From: Caballeronia calidae
GTDB taxonomy: Bacteria; Pseudomonadota; Gammaproteobacteria; Burkholderiales; Burkholderiaceae
NCBI RefSeq assembly: GCF_900044055.2
Contig: NZ_FCOX02000023.1
Coordinates: forward strand, 57,057 to 121,056
Direction of reading: 5' to 3'
DNA: 64,000 bases
Shown here: positions 28,136 to 37,672 of the stretch, piece by piece
How the letters are laid out: every line of letters begins with the position of its first letter
How positions within the stretch are numbered: position 1 is the first letter of the stretch
Notes under the pieces: generated by a model
Told to the model about the DNA's origin: nothing
What the model saw: the letters and a program-made list of their open reading frames with translations, nothing else
Database searches by the model: none
Position numbers and translations under genes: made by a program

Positions 28136-28510
28136 ATGAAATGGGCTCGCAGAACCGCGGAACCCATCGGTCTGCCGCTGATCAATTCTACGAACTGTCA
28201 ACATAAGCAGTACTTTGCATACCGATCAACTTCCTCCGCGGGCCTTACTGCGACTAAAAACGCATCGCAACTGCGGGCGCTCCGATGACGGCCCAACGAT
28301 ATGTTGATTCGATCGTCGATTCTGCATGAGGCGGCGCTTGCGCCTGAGGAGGAGTAAAGCGCATCGATAAATCGGTAAATGCGAGTGTTCTCACTGAGTA
28401 TCGCAAGAGCGCAAAAGCGCAGGCCCTGTTCGCGGACCGAAAAGCTTCGCCGAGCAAAGGCGCGCTCAGTGCGATGAGCATACTGGATTTAATCAATGAA
28501 TCTCAATCTC
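28136..28510. other. Intergenic stretch, no supported gene
   Basis: One plus-strand frame (about 28362 onward) reads INKSVNASVLTEYRKSAKAQ with no start codon and runs into the antisense of the MocR gene. It may be a remnant but I do not recognise it. Confidence 0.4.
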
Positions 28511-29965
28511 TCAAGTATCCCGAGTCATTGTTCGAATCGTTTCGGCGCTTACCTCGCTCTGCCGTTGCACGCCCACCAACATGCCCAAAGTGCGTATCTC
28601 CCTCTCTACGTCCGGCGACCACGGACGGCCGTAGTTAAGTCGGATATGACGGCGAAATTCGGAGTTGCGCGAAAAGATTGCACCGGGCGCGATCGCGATG
28701 TCGTGCTTCTGCGCCGTCTCGAACAGTTGAACTGCTTCGACGCCTTCTGGAAGCTCCACCCATAGAAAGAATCCGCCGGGCGGCTGGATAACTGCCGTAC
28801 TTCGGGGAAAGTACTTGGCAATTGCGGCCACCATTTGGTATTGAAGGGATGCCAGTTCGCGACGCAGCTTGCGTAAAAGTCGGTCGTAGTCACCGTGCTC
28901 GAGGTAGTCGGCAATTGCATATTGCGAGGGCACGGACGCCGAGGACATTGTCAGCATCCGGCTGTGCTGTATTCTCGGGGCGTAGCGCCCTGCCGCGACC
29001 CAACCCACGCGGAGTCCCGGCGCGAGGCTATTTGAAAATGAACCGCAGTGAAGCACGAGGCCGTTAGGATCGAAGTGCTTGGCTGGACGCGCAGATGTCA
29101 AGCCAAAGTGCAGTTCGCTGAAAACATCGTCCTCAATCAGCGGTACGTCATGTTTCGTCAGTGGGCTGACGAGGGCCTTCTTTTGCGTATCTGAAAGTGT
29201 CGCGCCAGTCGGATGATGTAGCGTTGTCATAAACCAGCAAGCCCGCACTGGATGCTGGCGCAACGCGGCCGCTAAGGCCCCGAGATCAAGGCCGCACTGC
29301 GGGTCGACTGGAATTTCCACGGCCTTCAGATGCATGCGCCGAACCACGCCTTGCACGACAGAAGAAGCCGGCCGTTCGATTGCGATAGTATCACCCGGCC
29401 GCGTCAGCACCTGCAGGCATAGTGTCAGCGCATCGAGAGCTCCGTTCGTCACAATAATCTCATCGATTTGAACAGTAAGGCCAGTGATAATGTAGCGCCG
29501 GGCGATCTGGCGGCGAAGGTCTTCTTCCGCCTTTCCTTCCGGCAAGACGTTCTGGCAGCGCGCCATCTTCCGGGTCGCCACCGCCAACGAGCGCGAGAGC
29601 CGAGCGAACGGAAACAACTGCGCACTTGGCTCCGATGAACCCAATCCCGGATGTCTGCAACGACGCTGCGCCTTCATGAAGCGGACGAGTAGACTGTCTC
29701 CATTAACCTCGTCGAAACTGCACCCCGACGCCAACGTTACCGATTGCATCGTCTCCGTCCGACGTGCAACAAAATACCCAGCCCTAGGTCTCGCCACTAC
29801 CAGGCCCAATCGTTCGAGGACGTAGTAAGCATGGAAAACCGTTGAAGGGCTGACGCAGTATGAGCTGCTCGCCTGCCGCACTGATGGTAGCCGCATACCC
29901 GGCTCAAGCGTACCGTCCGCGATCACTTTTTGGAATTGCGCGACCAGATGAAGATATCGCTTCAT
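28511..29965 (-). CDS. MocR-type regulator (GntR winged helix fused to aminotransferase-like domain), copy A
   Basis: The 484-residue protein has an N-terminal GntR winged helix (PGMRLPSVRQASSSYCVSPS, residues about 23-42) and a class-I aminotransferase-like domain. The latter shows IIVTNGALDALTLCLQVLTR, TLHHPTGATLSD, PLIEDDVFSELHFG and the PLP-lysine position in LHCGSFSNSLAPGLRVGW, where the expected lysine of the SFSK motif is asparagine. This suggests weakened or absent Schiff-base PLP binding. It is paralogous to the gene at 31820 and transcribed in the same direction as the EAL gene between them. Regulatory target unknown. Confidence 0.85.
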   Translation of the reverse strand: MKRYLHLVAQFQKVIADGTLEPGMRLPSVRQASSSYCVSPSTVFHAYYVLERLGLVVARPRAGYFVARRTETMQSVTLASGCSFDEVNGDSLLVRFMKAQRRCRHPGLGSSEPSAQLFPFARLSRSLAVATRKMARCQNVLPEGKAEEDLRRQIARRYIITGLTVQIDEIIVTNGALDALTLCLQVLTRPGDTIAIERPASSVVQGVVRRMHLKAVEIPVDPQCGLDLGALAAALRQHPVRACWFMTTLHHPTGATLSDTQKKALVSPLTKHDVPLIEDDVFSELHFGLTSARPAKHFDPNGLVLHCGSFSNSLAPGLRVGWVAAGRYAPRIQHSRMLTMSSASVPSQYAIADYLEHGDYDRLLRKLRRELASLQYQMVAAIAKYFPRSTAVIQPPGGFFLWVELPEGVEAVQLFETAQKHDIAIAPGAIFSRNSEFRRHIRLNYGRPWSPDVEREIRTLGMLVGVQRQSEVSAETIRTMTRDT

Positions 29966-30040
29966 TATTTCGGCATACGAATTAACTCAAGTGTTGGAGC
30001 GATATGAGAGGAATTATTGTTCGCATTTGCGAGGTTTCCC

Positions 30041-31648
30041 TTAGGAGTTTCGAACCCGCCAGCCGAGCACGGTCGCAGCTCCAGCCCGATTTGAGGACCG
30101 CTCGTTGGCGGTCTCGAGAAAGACCTTCAACCCCGTGGCGTCGAGTGCACGGCTATAGAAGAAGCCTTGACCAAACTCGGCCCGGCTCGCTCGCGCAAGC
30201 TTGTGGTGCGCCGAGTGCTCAACTCCTTCGACGACCACCGCCGCGCCGAAATCGTGGCCCATGCGCGTCAACGCATCGAGGTGTTTGGCACGCTCATCGG
30301 GATCCAATCCGAGTACTTCCCTGTCAATCTTGACTATCTCAAAGGTCATCCCTGTCGGCAGTGCAAGTTCGTAATCAGTAGAACGCACTCCCGAGAGGGC
30401 GAAGCGCATCCGTTTCTCACGCGCCTGGGCCATCATCGGAGTAAGACGTTTTTTGAACATCCTCACGCTGCTTGCGCTGACAGTCAGAATCAGTGGTGGA
30501 AGACCATGGGAGCCAACTACAGTCCGGTGCGCCGTGACACCGGAACTTAGAAGGTACGACACCGGAGCGGTAATGCCTACGTAGAGCGACTTCGGAGCTC
30601 CGATCTCAAGAAGATCCTGAGCGGCCCGCGACACGACGAACTGCGTCATCCGGTCGACCAAACTACTGTTTTCAATGAACTCCAGATAGTGTGCCGGACC
30701 TCGCGCGCCATACTTCCGGTTGTCCCAACGCAGGAATGCTTCGACGCCAACGCATACGGCCCGCCTGACGTCAACTATCGGTTGGTACTCGACGTGGAAA
30801 TCCCCGCGACGCAGCCCTGCACGGGCCGCACGCAGCAGCGCCTTGTCGTAGCTAAACCATCTTTTGAGACTCCAGCCCGCAGCTATGGCCAACAGAAACA
30901 GGAGGATCGGCCAAAATACGTGGCTCAATAGGGTCCATGCTGAAGAACCCTGAGTCGGGGCCGCTAAGAACCGCGCCCGATCGAATTCGTCGGCGCCGTT
31001 CGAAGGCGTGGCCGCTCGCGTTCCACACGCCCCGTCCAACAAGCAATCGACCGCGGGCGTCGTCGGTGGCACCGCTGACCCGTCCGCCAGGTCGACCGGT
31101 AATGCGAAAGCCACTACTGCGTCAGAGGCCGGGATACCGCCTTGATTTGCCGCCTCGTAACTCATCTGCCACCGCACTTCGCCGGGCAGCGGCGCAGCCG
31201 TCCGGCTCAGGCTGACGACAGCAGGAGCGGTGTCGGTGGCGTCCAGACGGGAAGCGTTCAGAAAAGCGCAAGCAATCGGTGCAAGAAGCATTGGGCTAGC
31301 GACCGGTCCGCCGAGAGCGGCGGGCATAGCGGGCCAGCGCGTAATGGGCGTGCAAGCTGTGCCGAAGTGAGGCGTGTCCGCTTGCGGATCAGTAAGCCAG
31401 TCCGTCAGGTGACGCTGCACTCCCTCCTCCGCGCGACCGCGGCTGGCAACACCCTCGGCCGGAGCTGGGTTAGCGAGTGAGGCGCCAGCCCACATGGCCA
31501 ATAACATTGCGGCAGCGCGTAGCGAGGACCGAAACAGCGCGATGCACACGCTGTCCACGAACGGCGCTACCAGGAACGCGAGTTCCGTTGACTTAACGAG
31601 AAAAAGATCCGGCCTTAGAATCGCCGGACGCGGGGTCGTTCGAAACAT
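30041..31648 (-). CDS. Membrane-anchored degenerate EAL-domain protein
   Basis: The protein of about 535 residues has an N-terminal hydrophobic segment (LRAAAMLLAMWAGASLANPA), a periplasmic-like region of about 180 residues with paired cysteines, a membrane segment (VFWPILLFLLAIAAGWSLKR) and a C-terminal EAL domain. The EAL motif reads VEAFLRW, VKIDREV, VEGVE and GQGFFYS, but the metal-binding DDFGTGYSSL is replaced by SGVRSTDYEL and the VNVS asparagine is lost. It is therefore probably a c-di-GMP sensor or a protein-interaction domain, not a phosphodiesterase. The layout recalls CSS-motif EAL proteins. Start uncertain: GTG 31669 or ATG 31648. Confidence 0.78.
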   Translation of the reverse strand: MFRTTPRPAILRPDLFLVKSTELAFLVAPFVDSVCIALFRSSLRAAAMLLAMWAGASLANPAPAEGVASRGRAEEGVQRHLTDWLTDPQADTPHFGTACTPITRWPAMPAALGGPVASPMLLAPIACAFLNASRLDATDTAPAVVSLSRTAAPLPGEVRWQMSYEAANQGGIPASDAVVAFALPVDLADGSAVPPTTPAVDCLLDGACGTRAATPSNGADEFDRARFLAAPTQGSSAWTLLSHVFWPILLFLLAIAAGWSLKRWFSYDKALLRAARAGLRRGDFHVEYQPIVDVRRAVCVGVEAFLRWDNRKYGARGPAHYLEFIENSSLVDRMTQFVVSRAAQDLLEIGAPKSLYVGITAPVSYLLSSGVTAHRTVVGSHGLPPLILTVSASSVRMFKKRLTPMMAQAREKRMRFALSGVRSTDYELALPTGMTFEIVKIDREVLGLDPDERAKHLDALTRMGHDFGAAVVVEGVEHSAHHKLARASRAEFGQGFFYSRALDATGLKVFLETANERSSNRAGAATVLGWRVRNS

Positions 31649-31819
31649 CTGGAGAAAGAGAAGGCGCACCGCGGCACTTTGCCAGTGCGCAAGCGTGCGT
31701 AATAGAAGCAGATTGCGAAAAAAAAGCCGTATCAGATCTACGGCGTGTTGTAGTGTTGACCGGGGCCCCGCCGCGCCGAATCGGACACGGCAACAGAGTT
31801 CGCACGCAGGGGGAGAAGA

Positions 31820-33271
31820 TTGAAACGGTACGAGAGGTTAGCGGAGCAGATCAGCGAACTTATCAGGCACGCTGATTTACCGCCGGGCGCCCGCCTACCC
31901 TCGGTTCGGGCGGCATGCAGGGCCTGGGATGTCAGCCCCGCGACGGTATTCCGTGCTTATTACCTGCTCGAAAGCCGCGGATTGATTAACGCGCGCTCAC
32001 GGTCCGGCTACTTTGTGTCGCGGACGACCGAAGAATTACCACGGGAAACGTCCGGGGCGACGTCGCAGGCGGGCACAAAAGCAGTCAATATCAGCGATCT
32101 CGTTTTTGAAGTCCTTCGCACGATCAGGCAAGTCGAGACAATCCCACTTGGTTCAGCGTTCATGAGCCCCGCGCTGTTTCCAATGGCCCGGGTGGGCAAG
32201 TCCTGCGCGGCGGTCAATCGCTCAACGGACCAAGCGACGATGGTTGACGCGCTACCGCCGGGACACGAAGGTTTGCGCCGACAGATCTCGCTGCGGTACC
32301 TGATGGCGGGAATGACGGTGCCGATCGACGAAATCATCATTACAAGTGGGGCGCTCGAAGCCCTAACGCTGAGCGTGCAACTGCTCACAGCTCCAGGCGA
32401 TCTCATCGCGATCGAAAAGCCAACGTTTTATGCAGCGCTGCAGGCGATCCAGCGGCTGGGCCTGAAGGTGGTGGAGATTCCCGTTGACCCCGTGGCGGGT
32501 CACGATCTGGCTGCGCTGCAACGGGCGCTAGAAGATCGCCCCGTTCGCGCGTGCTGGTTCATGACCTCTTTCCACAATCCGACGGGCGTGACGCTGGCCG
32601 AACCTAAGAAGCAGGCACTGGTCGAACTACTGGCCAGACATGGTGTACCGCTCATAGAGGACGACGTTTATAGCGAACTACACTTCGCTCCGGAGCCGGT
32701 GCGTTCGGCCAAGTTTTTCGACCGGAACGGTCTTGTCATCCACTGCGGATCGTTCGCAAAATGCCTCGCCCCAGGCTACCGTATCGGCTGGGCCGCGGGA
32801 GGACGGTTCGCGGGCGAGCTGGAACGTGCAAAATGGATGACCACGCTTTCGGCCAGCGTTCCGGCCCAGCGAGCAATCGCCGACTATTTGCAGAGCGGCG
32901 GCTACGATCGCTTCCTGCACAAACTACGTCGCGAGTTGGCCCATCGGCAATCGCAGATGCTTGATGCGATTCGCCATTACTTCCCAGCCGATACGGTGGC
33001 GACGAGGGCTGACGGAGGTTATTTCACGTGGGTGGAGCTTCCGGCTAACATCGACTCGATACGCTTTTTCCAAATAGCACTCGAAAACGGCATCAGCATT
33101 GCGCCCGGACCGATCTTCTCGGCGGACGGTGGCTATCGACACCACGTGCGTCTTAACTACGGATATCAGTGGTCCTCGCAACTCGAGAAGGCGATTGCGA
33201 CGCTTGGTGCGTTATGCATCGACGAATCGCGCTGCGGGGCAAGGCTGGCCGGACCAGTTCAGCCGGCGTGA
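31820..33271 (+). CDS. MocR-type regulator, copy B
   Basis: The 483-residue protein starts at a TTG (31820) with GGGGGAG upstream and reads MKRYERLAEQISELIRHADL. Its winged helix (PPGARLPSVRAACRAWDVSP) and aminotransferase-like domain (IITSGALEALTLSVQLLTAP, SFHNPTGVTLAE, PLIEDDVYSELHF) parallel copy A. The lysine motif reads HCGSFAKCLAPGYRIGW, so unlike copy A it keeps the PLP-binding lysine. It is divergent from the EAL gene, so it probably controls that gene, itself, or both. The two copies flank the EAL gene symmetrically. Confidence 0.86.
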   Translation: MKRYERLAEQISELIRHADLPPGARLPSVRAACRAWDVSPATVFRAYYLLESRGLINARSRSGYFVSRTTEELPRETSGATSQAGTKAVNISDLVFEVLRTIRQVETIPLGSAFMSPALFPMARVGKSCAAVNRSTDQATMVDALPPGHEGLRRQISLRYLMAGMTVPIDEIIITSGALEALTLSVQLLTAPGDLIAIEKPTFYAALQAIQRLGLKVVEIPVDPVAGHDLAALQRALEDRPVRACWFMTSFHNPTGVTLAEPKKQALVELLARHGVPLIEDDVYSELHFAPEPVRSAKFFDRNGLVIHCGSFAKCLAPGYRIGWAAGGRFAGELERAKWMTTLSASVPAQRAIADYLQSGGYDRFLHKLRRELAHRQSQMLDAIRHYFPADTVATRADGGYFTWVELPANIDSIRFFQIALENGISIAPGPIFSADGGYRHHVRLNYGYQWSSQLEKAIATLGALCIDESRCGARLAGPVQPA

Positions 33272-34028
33272 GTGCCGCCACTGAGACTCGGCAGAGAATG
33301 CGGCGCAGCGAAGAGTGAATCTCATGCACCAGCATTCATTCCAAATTGATCGCAATCGCGCCGATTGATTCTGCAAGCTTGAGCCGGTCGGGATGGAAGT
33401 CGACCAAAACCGTCGTTCTTTCTGAGCGCCCAGAGTCGGTGCCATGTCGGCGTTAACCGTAAGGCGTCCTTTTCATTGGCCTGAGCCGATCCGCCATCGG
33501 GACGCTGGTAGAAAGTTCAAGCCATTTCACAGTGCTCGTGCACTTACCTCGGAAGAAAGGCTATGGAATTATTCCGCGCACGAGAAACGGACCCTCGCTG
33601 GCCGGCTACGGAGCTGTCACGGTGGTCAACGCACTCAAGAAGACCATGGCGGACATACCTGCCCAGTTGTGGCGACCATTGTACGCAATGAAATGAACGC
33701 GTCCCACCCGTGAACGTATGAGCAGAAGCGTTCCGCGTCCACGACGTCCGCCGCGAATGCCTTCTTCGCCCCAGCGTCGGCGGCGCAGCGATTGCGGCGT
33801 CACTTGAGGATGCCAGACACGAGATGAATGCTACGCGAGCTGGGGGGCATACGTGAGACACCTTGTGCACAGCATAAAAGGGAAAAGAATCAGCACAAAA
33901 ACGAAAGAAAAGGCCGCACGCATGGCTCAACATTAGGGGGCCGGCTACGGCTTTCGTTGCCGCCGTCACTGGGCATCCCGCCATGATCGGCGTCACCCCG
34001 TAGCCGAGTCTTCCTGCAAAACTGATCC
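33272..34028. other. Intergenic region before psiE
   Basis: No frame shows recognisable similarity. A 9-base inverted repeat, CGGCTACGG at 33942-33950 and CCGTAGCCG at 33998-34006, lies just before the PsiE gene and marks the left edge of the stress island. Confidence 0.4.
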
Positions 34029-34544
34029 ATGAGCAAACCAGCGCAAGTTCGCGTGAAGCTCGACGAATTTCGGCTGCAATGGCGCGTGCTGACCTTCTAC
34101 GAGCGCTTCGAGCAGATCATCGCCCACATCCTGAGCCTCGTGATCTCGGTGATCATCGTCGTATCGCTGTGGCAGTTGATTCGAGCGGTCATGGCGCTAT
34201 TGCTGTCCGGGGCACTCAATCCGTTGGATCATGCGATCTTTCAAGCGGTTTTCGGGATGGTGATGACGTTGTTGATCGCGATGGAATTCAAGCATTCGAT
34301 CACCCGCGTCATGTTAAGACGCGACCACATCGTACAAGTCAAGACAGTGATCCTTGTCGCGATGCTCGCGATAGCACGCAAGTTCATTATCCTTGATCCG
34401 TCCACGGACCCCGGTCGCATTGCCGCACTCGCGGCCGCGCTGCTCGCGCTTGGCGGCGTCTACTGGCTAATGCGGCAACGCGACGATCCCGTCGATTCGG
34501 CTATTGCAGAGCGCACCGTGCGGGATCGCGAAAAGCGCGATTGA
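34029..34544 (+). CDS. psiE: PsiE-family membrane protein
   Basis: The 171-residue protein has four predicted membrane segments (residues about 32-60, 66-88, 103-121, 126-146). It carries the PsiE features FYERFEQIIAHILSLVISV near the start, MEFKHSI and VQVKTVILVAMLAIARKFII. PsiE proteins are of unknown biochemical function; one copy is a standard member of heat- and chlorine-tolerance loci (LHR/tLST). The neighbours here, hdeD, sHsp20 and clpK, are members of the same loci, so membership of a stress island is well supported. Confidence 0.82.
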   Translation: MSKPAQVRVKLDEFRLQWRVLTFYERFEQIIAHILSLVISVIIVVSLWQLIRAVMALLLSGALNPLDHAIFQAVFGMVMTLLIAMEFKHSITRVMLRRDHIVQVKTVILVAMLAIARKFIILDPSTDPGRIAALAAALLALGGVYWLMRQRDDPVDSAIAERTVRDREKRD

Positions 34545-34792
34545 TTTACCTATCTTCCCTCAAAGATCATCGATACCTGTAAGTTTTGCTCAATCTTCGC
34601 GCAGGCCTGGAGTGCTGAGCGAAGTCCCTGATTCAATGTCAGGCTCCGCGCATCAATGCATAAGGTCGGACCTGCATTTTGCTGGCGCTCGTGCGGAACG
34701 TCTCCGTGCATATTACAAAACAAGCTGACATCGACAGAAACTGAACACTACCATTCAATGCGTAACGAACGGCCCCCTGAAGGACGCGCGCA

Positions 34793-35629
34793 ATGGAGCA
34801 ACTACAGCGTTCCCCACAGTTGCACCGCCTTAGCTGCCACGGGATCGGGGCGTCATGCACGGACTGCGCCCTGAATTCGCCGCAATGGATCCTGTGTATC
34901 ATCCCGGCGGACCGGACCACCGCGCACGCGAACACCGTCGGCAGCAGCGCGCGCCCCTATCATCATCTAAGCGTCAGCGCGCCGTTCGTCGCGATCGTGC
35001 CGGCGTGGGCTCGTGTCAAGCTCGTCAATGACGACGATCCGCGCGGCCTTGTCGTCGCGCTCCATTGGGCTAGGCTGAGAGAAACTGCTCGAAACGCGCT
35101 CGGCACCACGGCTTGCGAGATCCCATGCTGGTTCAAGGCGTGGGATCCTTTCCTGCGCGAAGCGGGCGACACGCTTACCGCGTTGCATGCCAGCAGTAGC
35201 CCGGACCTTAGATGCCTCGCCGCGTTCGCCGACGTAATTGCACTTCATCTCCTGCACCGGTATGGACTCACCGCTGATACGCGCGACGCGGGTACGAGCC
35301 TCACCCAGTCAAAGCTAAGCGTCGTGGAACATTTCATACACGATCACATCGCGGACAATATCCAGATCGAGGATCTCGCCGTGCTCCTGCACATGAGCCC
35401 GTCGCATTTCGCGCGGGCTTTTAAGAACGCGACAGGGCATCCGCCGCACTTCTACCTGACAACCGAAAGGTTGCGATTAGCGCAGTCGATGCTTTCGGAA
35501 GGGAGCCTCCCGCTGATCGATATCGCAGCATGCGTCGGCTTTCAAACGCAGCAGCATTTCACCGCAGTATTTCATCGATATGTGGGGTGTACGCCCCGCG
35601 CTTTCCGCATTGCGCATCACCGCCCCTAG
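34793..35629 (+). CDS. AraC-family transcriptional regulator
   Basis: The 278-residue protein ends in a complete AraC double helix-turn-helix: IEDLAVLLHMSPSHFARAFK and PLIDIAACVGFQTQQHFTAV with the terminal RYVGCTPRAFR. The first 170 residues form an effector or dimerisation domain I cannot place; it includes a cysteine-rich start (CHGIGASCTDC). It lies between psiE and hdeD on the same strand, so it may regulate the stress genes. ATG 34793 follows GAAGGA. Confidence 0.85.
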   Translation: MEQLQRSPQLHRLSCHGIGASCTDCALNSPQWILCIIPADRTTAHANTVGSSARPYHHLSVSAPFVAIVPAWARVKLVNDDDPRGLVVALHWARLRETARNALGTTACEIPCWFKAWDPFLREAGDTLTALHASSSPDLRCLAAFADVIALHLLHRYGLTADTRDAGTSLTQSKLSVVEHFIHDHIADNIQIEDLAVLLHMSPSHFARAFKNATGHPPHFYLTTERLRLAQSMLSEGSLPLIDIAACVGFQTQQHFTAVFHRYVGCTPRAFRIAHHRP

Positions 35630-35804
35630 GATCCGGCGTGCGGCCTTTTCGACTGAATCCGTCAGCAACCAACAAACGCAGAAATCCGACACCTTTGGGC
35701 AGGAACTCGAAAGAAGAGCGCGCCGCGCGCACGTAGGCTTGAGCAAATAGAAATTGGACGCACTGTTAGCCGAATACTCGCGATCCGGCTGAGGAGCCCA
35801 AACG

Positions 35805-36380
35805 ATGGACGAACTGCTCGGTCGCGCATGGTGGATGCTCGCGCTGCGTGGCGCCGCGGGAATCCTGTTCGGCCTCCTCGCGCTCTGTTGGCCTGGTCTC
35901 ACGCTGCTGCTTTTGGTCGCAATGTTCGCGGCGTATGCACTCATCGGAGGCGTCGCTGCGGTCAGCGCAGCGATACGAAATCGTTCGATCCGCACCGACT
36001 GGTGGCTCCCGTTGCTGCTTGGGCTGTGCATGATCGCTTCGGGCCTGATCGCCGTCGCGGCGCCGGGCGTCACGGCGCTCGTGCTGATCACCGTGATGGG
36101 CGCGAACGCCATCGTCACCGGAGTGCTCGACCTCATCGCCTGGGTTCGGCTGAAAAGACGCGGCCGCACGCAGTGGCTGCTGTTGTTCATCGGTAGCCTG
36201 TCGGTTCTGTTTGGCATCTTCGTGCTGGCCGTCCCGGGTGCTGGAGCGCTTGCCCTCGTCTGGATGATCGGCACCTACGCGTTCATGACCGGTGCGCTTC
36301 TGTTCGTCCTTGGCCTCGGCGCACGGAATTGGCGCAGCGCCGTCCTTCGCGACCAGCAAAACACGCCGCTGCACTCATGA
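35805..36380 (+). CDS. hdeD: HdeD-family acid-resistance membrane protein
   Basis: The 191-residue protein has six membrane segments and the DUF308/HdeD repeat pattern: WWMLALRGAAGILFGLLALC, LLLLVAMFAAYALIGGVAAV, WWLPLLLGLCMIASGLIAVA and a third similar block. HdeD contributes to acid resistance at high cell density in E. coli, and homologues are constant members of transmissible heat-tolerance loci. A strong ribosome site (GAGGAG) precedes ATG 35805. It starts a same-strand series hdeD, PRC-barrel gene, sHsp20, clpK with short gaps. Confidence 0.88.
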   Translation: MDELLGRAWWMLALRGAAGILFGLLALCWPGLTLLLLVAMFAAYALIGGVAAVSAAIRNRSIRTDWWLPLLLGLCMIASGLIAVAAPGVTALVLITVMGANAIVTGVLDLIAWVRLKRRGRTQWLLLFIGSLSVLFGIFVLAVPGAGALALVWMIGTYAFMTGALLFVLGLGARNWRSAVLRDQQNTPLHS

Positions 36381-36432
36381 GTGCATCCCGCGCCCGGCGT
36401 CCACGTAGTCCGTTGCGCATTTGGAGAACGCC

Positions 36433-36855
36433 ATGAAGACTAATCTCGCATCGGCCGCAAGGCTGTCGTCATTCATCCTCGCGCTGTGCGCCTGTGGCTT
36501 TGCGGCCAGCGGCGCGACCGCGCAGGATGCGCCCATCGCCGGCAAGGCGACGCTCGGGGTGACCATCACCGAAGAGCAAGTGGTCGCAAAAGGCTGGCGC
36601 GCATCCAAGATGATTCACACCGATGTCTACAACGAAAAGAACGAAAAGATCGGCCGCGTCGACGACCTGATTGTCGCGCCCGATGGCTCGCTTTCGGCCG
36701 CGATTATCGACGTCGGCGGCTTTCTCGGGGTCGCGGCGCACCGTGTCGCCATTCCCGTTCAGCAGTTCAAGCAGATAGCGCCGAAGGCAATCCTGGTTGG
36801 CGCCAACAAGGACGCGCTCAAGAAACTGCCGGAGTTCGAATATGTCAAGGGCTGA
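36433..36855 (+). CDS. Secreted PRC-barrel domain protein
   Basis: From ATG 36433 the 140-residue protein has a signal peptide (LSSFILALCACGFAASGATA, cleavage near TAQA/DAP) and then a PRC-barrel domain (MIHTDVYNEKNEKIGRVDDL, IVAPDGSLSAAIIDVGGFLG). PRC-barrel proteins of this exported type are found in stress and envelope contexts; the function is unknown. It lies 53 bases after hdeD and 80 bases before the sHsp20 gene, so it is probably part of that transcript. GGAGAACGCC precedes the start. Confidence 0.83.
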   Translation: MKTNLASAARLSSFILALCACGFAASGATAQDAPIAGKATLGVTITEEQVVAKGWRASKMIHTDVYNEKNEKIGRVDDLIVAPDGSLSAAIIDVGGFLGVAAHRVAIPVQQFKQIAPKAILVGANKDALKKLPEFEYVKG

Positions 36856-36934
36856 CATTGGCCGCGAGCGCCAAGGCGGCAGTCACTGAAGATTCGGGCC
36901 GCTCCTACGGCTCATCGGAACAAGGAGCAAAGCG

Positions 36935-37534
36935 ATGTTATTGGACCTCGATAAGTGGAACCCCTTCCGCTTCCTGCGCAAGAGTCCTGAGGAAAAGGGC
37001 GCGGGCGCGAAGCTGAACGCCCCGCCCTCACAGCAAGCCCCCGCGCCGTCGACCTCGGATGCGGCCGCGTCCGCATGGCCAGCATCGTTCGATGCGGCGC
37101 GTTGGCCTCTGCCCGATCCCCTGCATCTTCTCACCGACCTCATCCGCGATCCATTCGGCGGAATGGGACCGCTCGGCAACTGGTTCGGCGACTTCAGTCC
37201 CAGCCGCTTTCAGCCGCGAATCGACGTGGTCGACGACGGCGACGCGCTTCGCATCGTGGCCGAATTGCCAGGACTGTCTCGCGAGGACGTGGAGCTGGAA
37301 GTCGTTGAGGACATGCTGGTGCTGACCGGCGAGAAGCGCATCGAATCGAAGAGCGACGAGAAGGGCTGCTACCGGGTGGAGCGGGCGTTCGGACAGTTCC
37401 AGCGCGCCATTCCGCTGCCCTCTGGCGTCGATCTCGAACGCGCTGAGGCGAACTTCGAGAATGGCGTGCTCACCGTGCGGGTGCCCAAAGCGGCGAATGA
37501 ACCCGCGGCGAAGCGGCGCCTCGAGATCAAATAG
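36935..37534 (+). CDS. Small heat-shock protein, Hsp20/alpha-crystallin family (clpK-associated)
   Basis: The 199-residue protein has an N-terminal arm with the unusual start LDLDKWNPFRFLRKS, a proline/alanine linker, and an alpha-crystallin domain from about residue 95 (FQPRIDVVDDGDALRIVAEL, then the ENGVLTVRVPKA signature near the end). sHsps bind unfolding proteins and hand them to disaggregases. It sits directly before the ClpK-type gene, the pairing seen in heat-resistance islands. The same N-terminal KWNPFKFLR motif occurs in the sHsp gene at 51919, so the two are paralogues. Confidence 0.92.
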   Translation: MLLDLDKWNPFRFLRKSPEEKGAGAKLNAPPSQQAPAPSTSDAAASAWPASFDAARWPLPDPLHLLTDLIRDPFGGMGPLGNWFGDFSPSRFQPRIDVVDDGDALRIVAELPGLSREDVELEVVEDMLVLTGEKRIESKSDEKGCYRVERAFGQFQRAIPLPSGVDLERAEANFENGVLTVRVPKAANEPAAKRRLEIK

Positions 37535-37672
37535 CGCGGTGCGCACGGCGACATCCGACAGCTCGACAGCTTCCATGGCGCTCGAGGATACCCCCGCCTT
37601 CGCGACGAAACCCGTCAGGCTGTGCGCGCGTAACGACGCGGACCATCCCCCGTCCACACTACGGAGAACATC

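Noticed and set aside
33544..33996. Minus-strand 150-codon frame before psiE
   Set aside because: No family similarity, no ribosome site and composition typical of non-coding GC-rich sequence.
34001..34010. Inverted repeat before psiE as an attachment site
   Set aside because: It is only nine bases with a 47-base loop and has no partner at the other end of the island.
35477..36374. Long minus-strand frames over hdeD
   Set aside because: They are antisense shadows of the membrane protein gene, rich in Arg, Asp and Gln with no recognisable domain.
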